Assembly: GCF_900115265.1 (NCBI RefSeq)
Contig: NZ_FOVU01000006.1
Span: 248,001 to 312,000 of the forward strand
DNA length: 64,000 nucleotides
Origin: Bradyrhizobium sp. Ghvi
GTDB lineage: Bacteria > Pseudomonadota > Alphaproteobacteria > Rhizobiales > Xanthobacteraceae
Reading direction: 5' to 3'
Shown here: positions 62,069 through 64,000 of the stretch, in pieces
Numbering within the stretch: the stretch's first letter is position 1
Layout: each line of letters opens with the position of its first letter
The notes under the pieces: generated by a model
The model's database searches: none
What the model saw: the letters and a program-made list of their open reading frames with translations, nothing else
Told to the model about the DNA's origin: nothing
Translations under genes and position numbers: made by a program

Positions 62069-64000
62069 ATGCAAGCCATGACTCTGCCTCTCTCTCAGCT
62101 GTTCGCGCCGATGCTGGGCATATTTGCTGCGATGTACCTGTTGGCGCCGACCTTCCAAGTCGCGCGCCCTTGGGCGCGTGGCGCGGTCTTTGTCGCGGTT
62201 TGGCTTGTGGTCGCGCGCTATCTCGAGTGGCGTATTTTTACCACCGTGTTGCCGGCGAGCGGGACCTGGTATCAGGTCGGCTGGATCTGGTTCTGTCTGT
62301 TCGTCGAACTCCTGACCTTCACAGATCAGTTCATTCTTTATCTGACGTTCCTTCGCAGGACCGATCGCCGAAGCGAAGCAGATCAGCACGAGCGTCGGCT
62401 TCGCAGCCTGCCGGATGATGAGCTGCCCTCGGTCGATGTCTTTATTCCGACCTATGACGAGCCATTCGAAGTGCTGGAAAAGACGATCACGGGCGCGCTG
62501 TGTCTGGACTATCCAAATCTCCAGGTCTGGGTCTTGGATGATGGTCGCAGGCCTTGGCTCAGGACACTCTGCACGCAAAAGGGCGCCGGCTATCTCACGC
62601 GCGCCGACAACTTGAATGCCAAGGCCGGCAATATCAATCATGCCCTGACCAAGACGAACGGCGAGTTCTTTGCGATCTTTGATGCGGACTTCGTGCCGCA
62701 ACGCAATTTCCTGATGCGTGCGATGGGCTTCTTCGTTGATCCAAGGATCGGAATCGTCCAGATCCCGCACGCCTTCTACAATGAGGACCCGATGCAGGCG
62801 AATCTCGGCCTGCACAGGGGACTGCCGGACGAACAACGGTTCTTCTTCGATTCCATTATGCCCGCGCGCGACGGCTGGGATGGTGCCTTTTGTTGTGGTT
62901 CCAACTCCGTCACGCGTCGCGCAGCACTTCGCGAGGTGGGCGATGCCTTGCCGACGCAATCCATTACGGAAGACATCCTGCTGACGCTCGTCCTGCTGCG
63001 CAAGGGATACGTCACCCGTTATCTCTGCGAACCGCTGGCGATTGGACTGGCGCCGGAAAGCCTGGATGCCTTTTTCGTGCAACGGCAACGCTGGGCGCGT
63101 GGTGCGATCCAGACGCTATACCTCGCCGCCGGCCCGCTCGGCCCCGGACTGAGCTTGATGCATCGGCTCCTCTTCTTTCCGACGCATTGGCTCTCATTGG
63201 GCGTGCGGGCGCTCATGGTCGTGGTGGTTCCGATCGTCTTCATGTGGACCGGCTTGGCGCCCGTCGTCGACGTCACCCCCGAATCGGTGTTCTACTACTT
63301 GTTCCCCGCGATCCTGGCGCTCAACGGCGGCATCTCCTGGTTCGCGCCGCATGCGCATTTTCCGCTCGCCGCTCAGGTGTCGGCGACGATCCAGAGCTTC
63401 AAGCTCCTGCCGACGGTGCTGGGGACTCTCGTCAAGCCGACAGGACATGCGTTCAGGGTGACGCCCAAGGGCGCTGCCGCGCGGCGCGCGAGTTACGCCG
63501 CGGAGATATTCTGGCCGTCGGCGGTCCTGATGGCGTTGACAGTTGTCGGTGTGGTTCTGAACACGATCCCGGAATGGCGGGTCATCGATCATCCGGCGGC
63601 TCTACCGATGGTTGCGTTTTGGTCGGTCGTGAACATCGTCGTGCTTTTCTTCGTCTGCATGACCTCGCTGCAGGCGCGGATGGGACGTACCGAGGAGCGT
63701 TTCGACATCGACGAAACTATATTGATCGAGACCGGGACCGGCGAGCAGCTTACTGGGCGCGTGAGCAACATCTCCCTCTCTGGCGCGGGCGTTCTGCTTG
63801 GCTCCGGCATTGACTGTCCTCGCGCCGGAGAACAGCTCCGCGTGCACATCATGCAGGTGGGATGGGTCGATGCGGTGATTGCGCAACGCAGGGACCGGCT
63901 CATCGGGGTGCAGTTCAAATTGCCGCAGTCGCTTGAACGAGACCTGCTGATCCGCAAGCTCTTCACCGTCGCCCGTCTGAAGGGGAACGGTGTCGTCGCG
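62069..64000 (+). CDS. Cellulose/beta-glucan synthase-like glycosyltransferase 2 with PilZ-like end (BgsA/CrdS/BcsA-like), cut by window edge
   Basis: 644 codons readable, no stop before 64000. Four membrane segments flank a GT2 domain with all processive-synthase marks: DDG (D157, D158), FDADF (D205, D207), ITED (D302) and QRQRW (338-342), plus NLNAKAGNINHAL. Further helices follow (about 380-530). At the C terminus RTEER (540-544) and NISLSGAG (567-574) fit the RxxxR...NxSxxG c-di-GMP motif of PilZ domains. It should polymerise a UDP- or similar sugar and translocate the chain, probably under c-di-GMP control. With an HlyD-like partner it resembles the mixed-linkage glucan synthase of Sinorhizobium more than a bcs cellulose operon. 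Confidence 0.82.
   Translation, partial: MQAMTLPLSQLFAPMLGIFAAMYLLAPTFQVARPWARGAVFVAVWLVVARYLEWRIFTTVLPASGTWYQVGWIWFCLFVELLTFTDQFILYLTFLRRTDRRSEADQHERRLRSLPDDELPSVDVFIPTYDEPFEVLEKTITGALCLDYPNLQVWVLDDGRRPWLRTLCTQKGAGYLTRADNLNAKAGNINHALTKTNGEFFAIFDADFVPQRNFLMRAMGFFVDPRIGIVQIPHAFYNEDPMQANLGLHRGLPDEQRFFFDSIMPARDGWDGAFCCGSNSVTRRAALREVGDALPTQSITEDILLTLVLLRKGYVTRYLCEPLAIGLAPESLDAFFVQRQRWARGAIQTLYLAAGPLGPGLSLMHRLLFFPTHWLSLGVRALMVVVVPIVFMWTGLAPVVDVTPESVFYYLFPAILALNGGISWFAPHAHFPLAAQVSATIQSFKLLPTVLGTLVKPTGHAFRVTPKGAAARRASYAAEIFWPSAVLMALTVVGVVLNTIPEWRVIDHPAALPMVAFWSVVNIVVLFFVCMTSLQARMGRTEERFDIDETILIETGTGEQLTGRVSNISLSGAGVLLGSGIDCPRAGEQLRVHIMQVGWVDAVIAQRRDRLIGVQFKLPQSLERDLLIRKLFTVARLKGNGVVA

Overview
The window is G+C-rich, densely coded alphaproteobacterial DNA, most likely from a Bradyrhizobium chromosome. 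The strongest pointer is a mandelate-racemase-family enzyme (15434-16603) that matches, residue for residue at the catalytic positions and in length (389 aa), the D-tartrate dehydratase I know from Bradyrhizobium japonicum. Supporting pointers are a pqqABCDE operon, malonyl-CoA decarboxylase, DUF6894 and DUF3297 proteins, and CATTCCGGGG-type intergenic palindromes common in that genus. No rRNA, tRNA or CRISPR array was seen.

Left part (1-32.9 kb) is mostly metabolism. It holds a cyclase fused to a formylglycine-generating-enzyme-like domain; a three-gene 2-oxoacid:ferredoxin oxidoreductase operon with its flavin/iron-sulfur partner; the pqqABCDE operon extended by a proline iminopeptidase and an unknown protein; an amidase, glutathione peroxidase and DUF3297 cluster; D-tartrate dehydratase; a DUF418 membrane protein and malonyl-CoA decarboxylase; an AraC/MFS pair; an aspartate locus (racemase, LysR, aspartate ammonia-lyase, dicarboxylate/amino-acid symporter); an SDR and an aldo-keto reductase; a chemoreceptor; and a CPA2 antiporter with universal-stress domains.

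The most unusual region is 32.9-44.5 kb, all on the minus strand. A type I secretion ABC transporter and membrane-fusion protein (hlyB-hlyD type) stand upstream of two large, low-complexity proteins that share a C-terminal tail of about 58 residues, the expected place for a type I secretion signal. The larger (1053 aa) has an N-terminal AHH-type HNH nuclease motif, a glycine-zipper segment, a long Asn-Ser-Gly-Leu/Ile-Asp repeat and an EF-hand-like Asp/Asn/Gly-rich module. It lies 2 nt downstream of an Imm11 (DUF1629) immunity gene. Further upstream are a block of recombination debris, a second Imm11 gene and a DUF4261 gene. I read this as a type I-secreted polymorphic toxin/immunity locus with the usual polarity reversed: nuclease at the N terminus, export signal at the C terminus.

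Right part (44.5-64 kb): an RND efflux pump with its adaptor, several exported proteins, a remnant of an alpha/beta hydrolase, a cupin/flavin-monooxygenase operon divergent from an AraC regulator, a large SAM-cyclase-ATPase signalling protein, and at the edge a membrane-fusion protein plus a cellulose-synthase-like glycosyltransferase with a PilZ-like end, resembling rhizobial c-di-GMP-activated beta-glucan synthesis pairs. All family assignments come from reading motifs, not from database searches.
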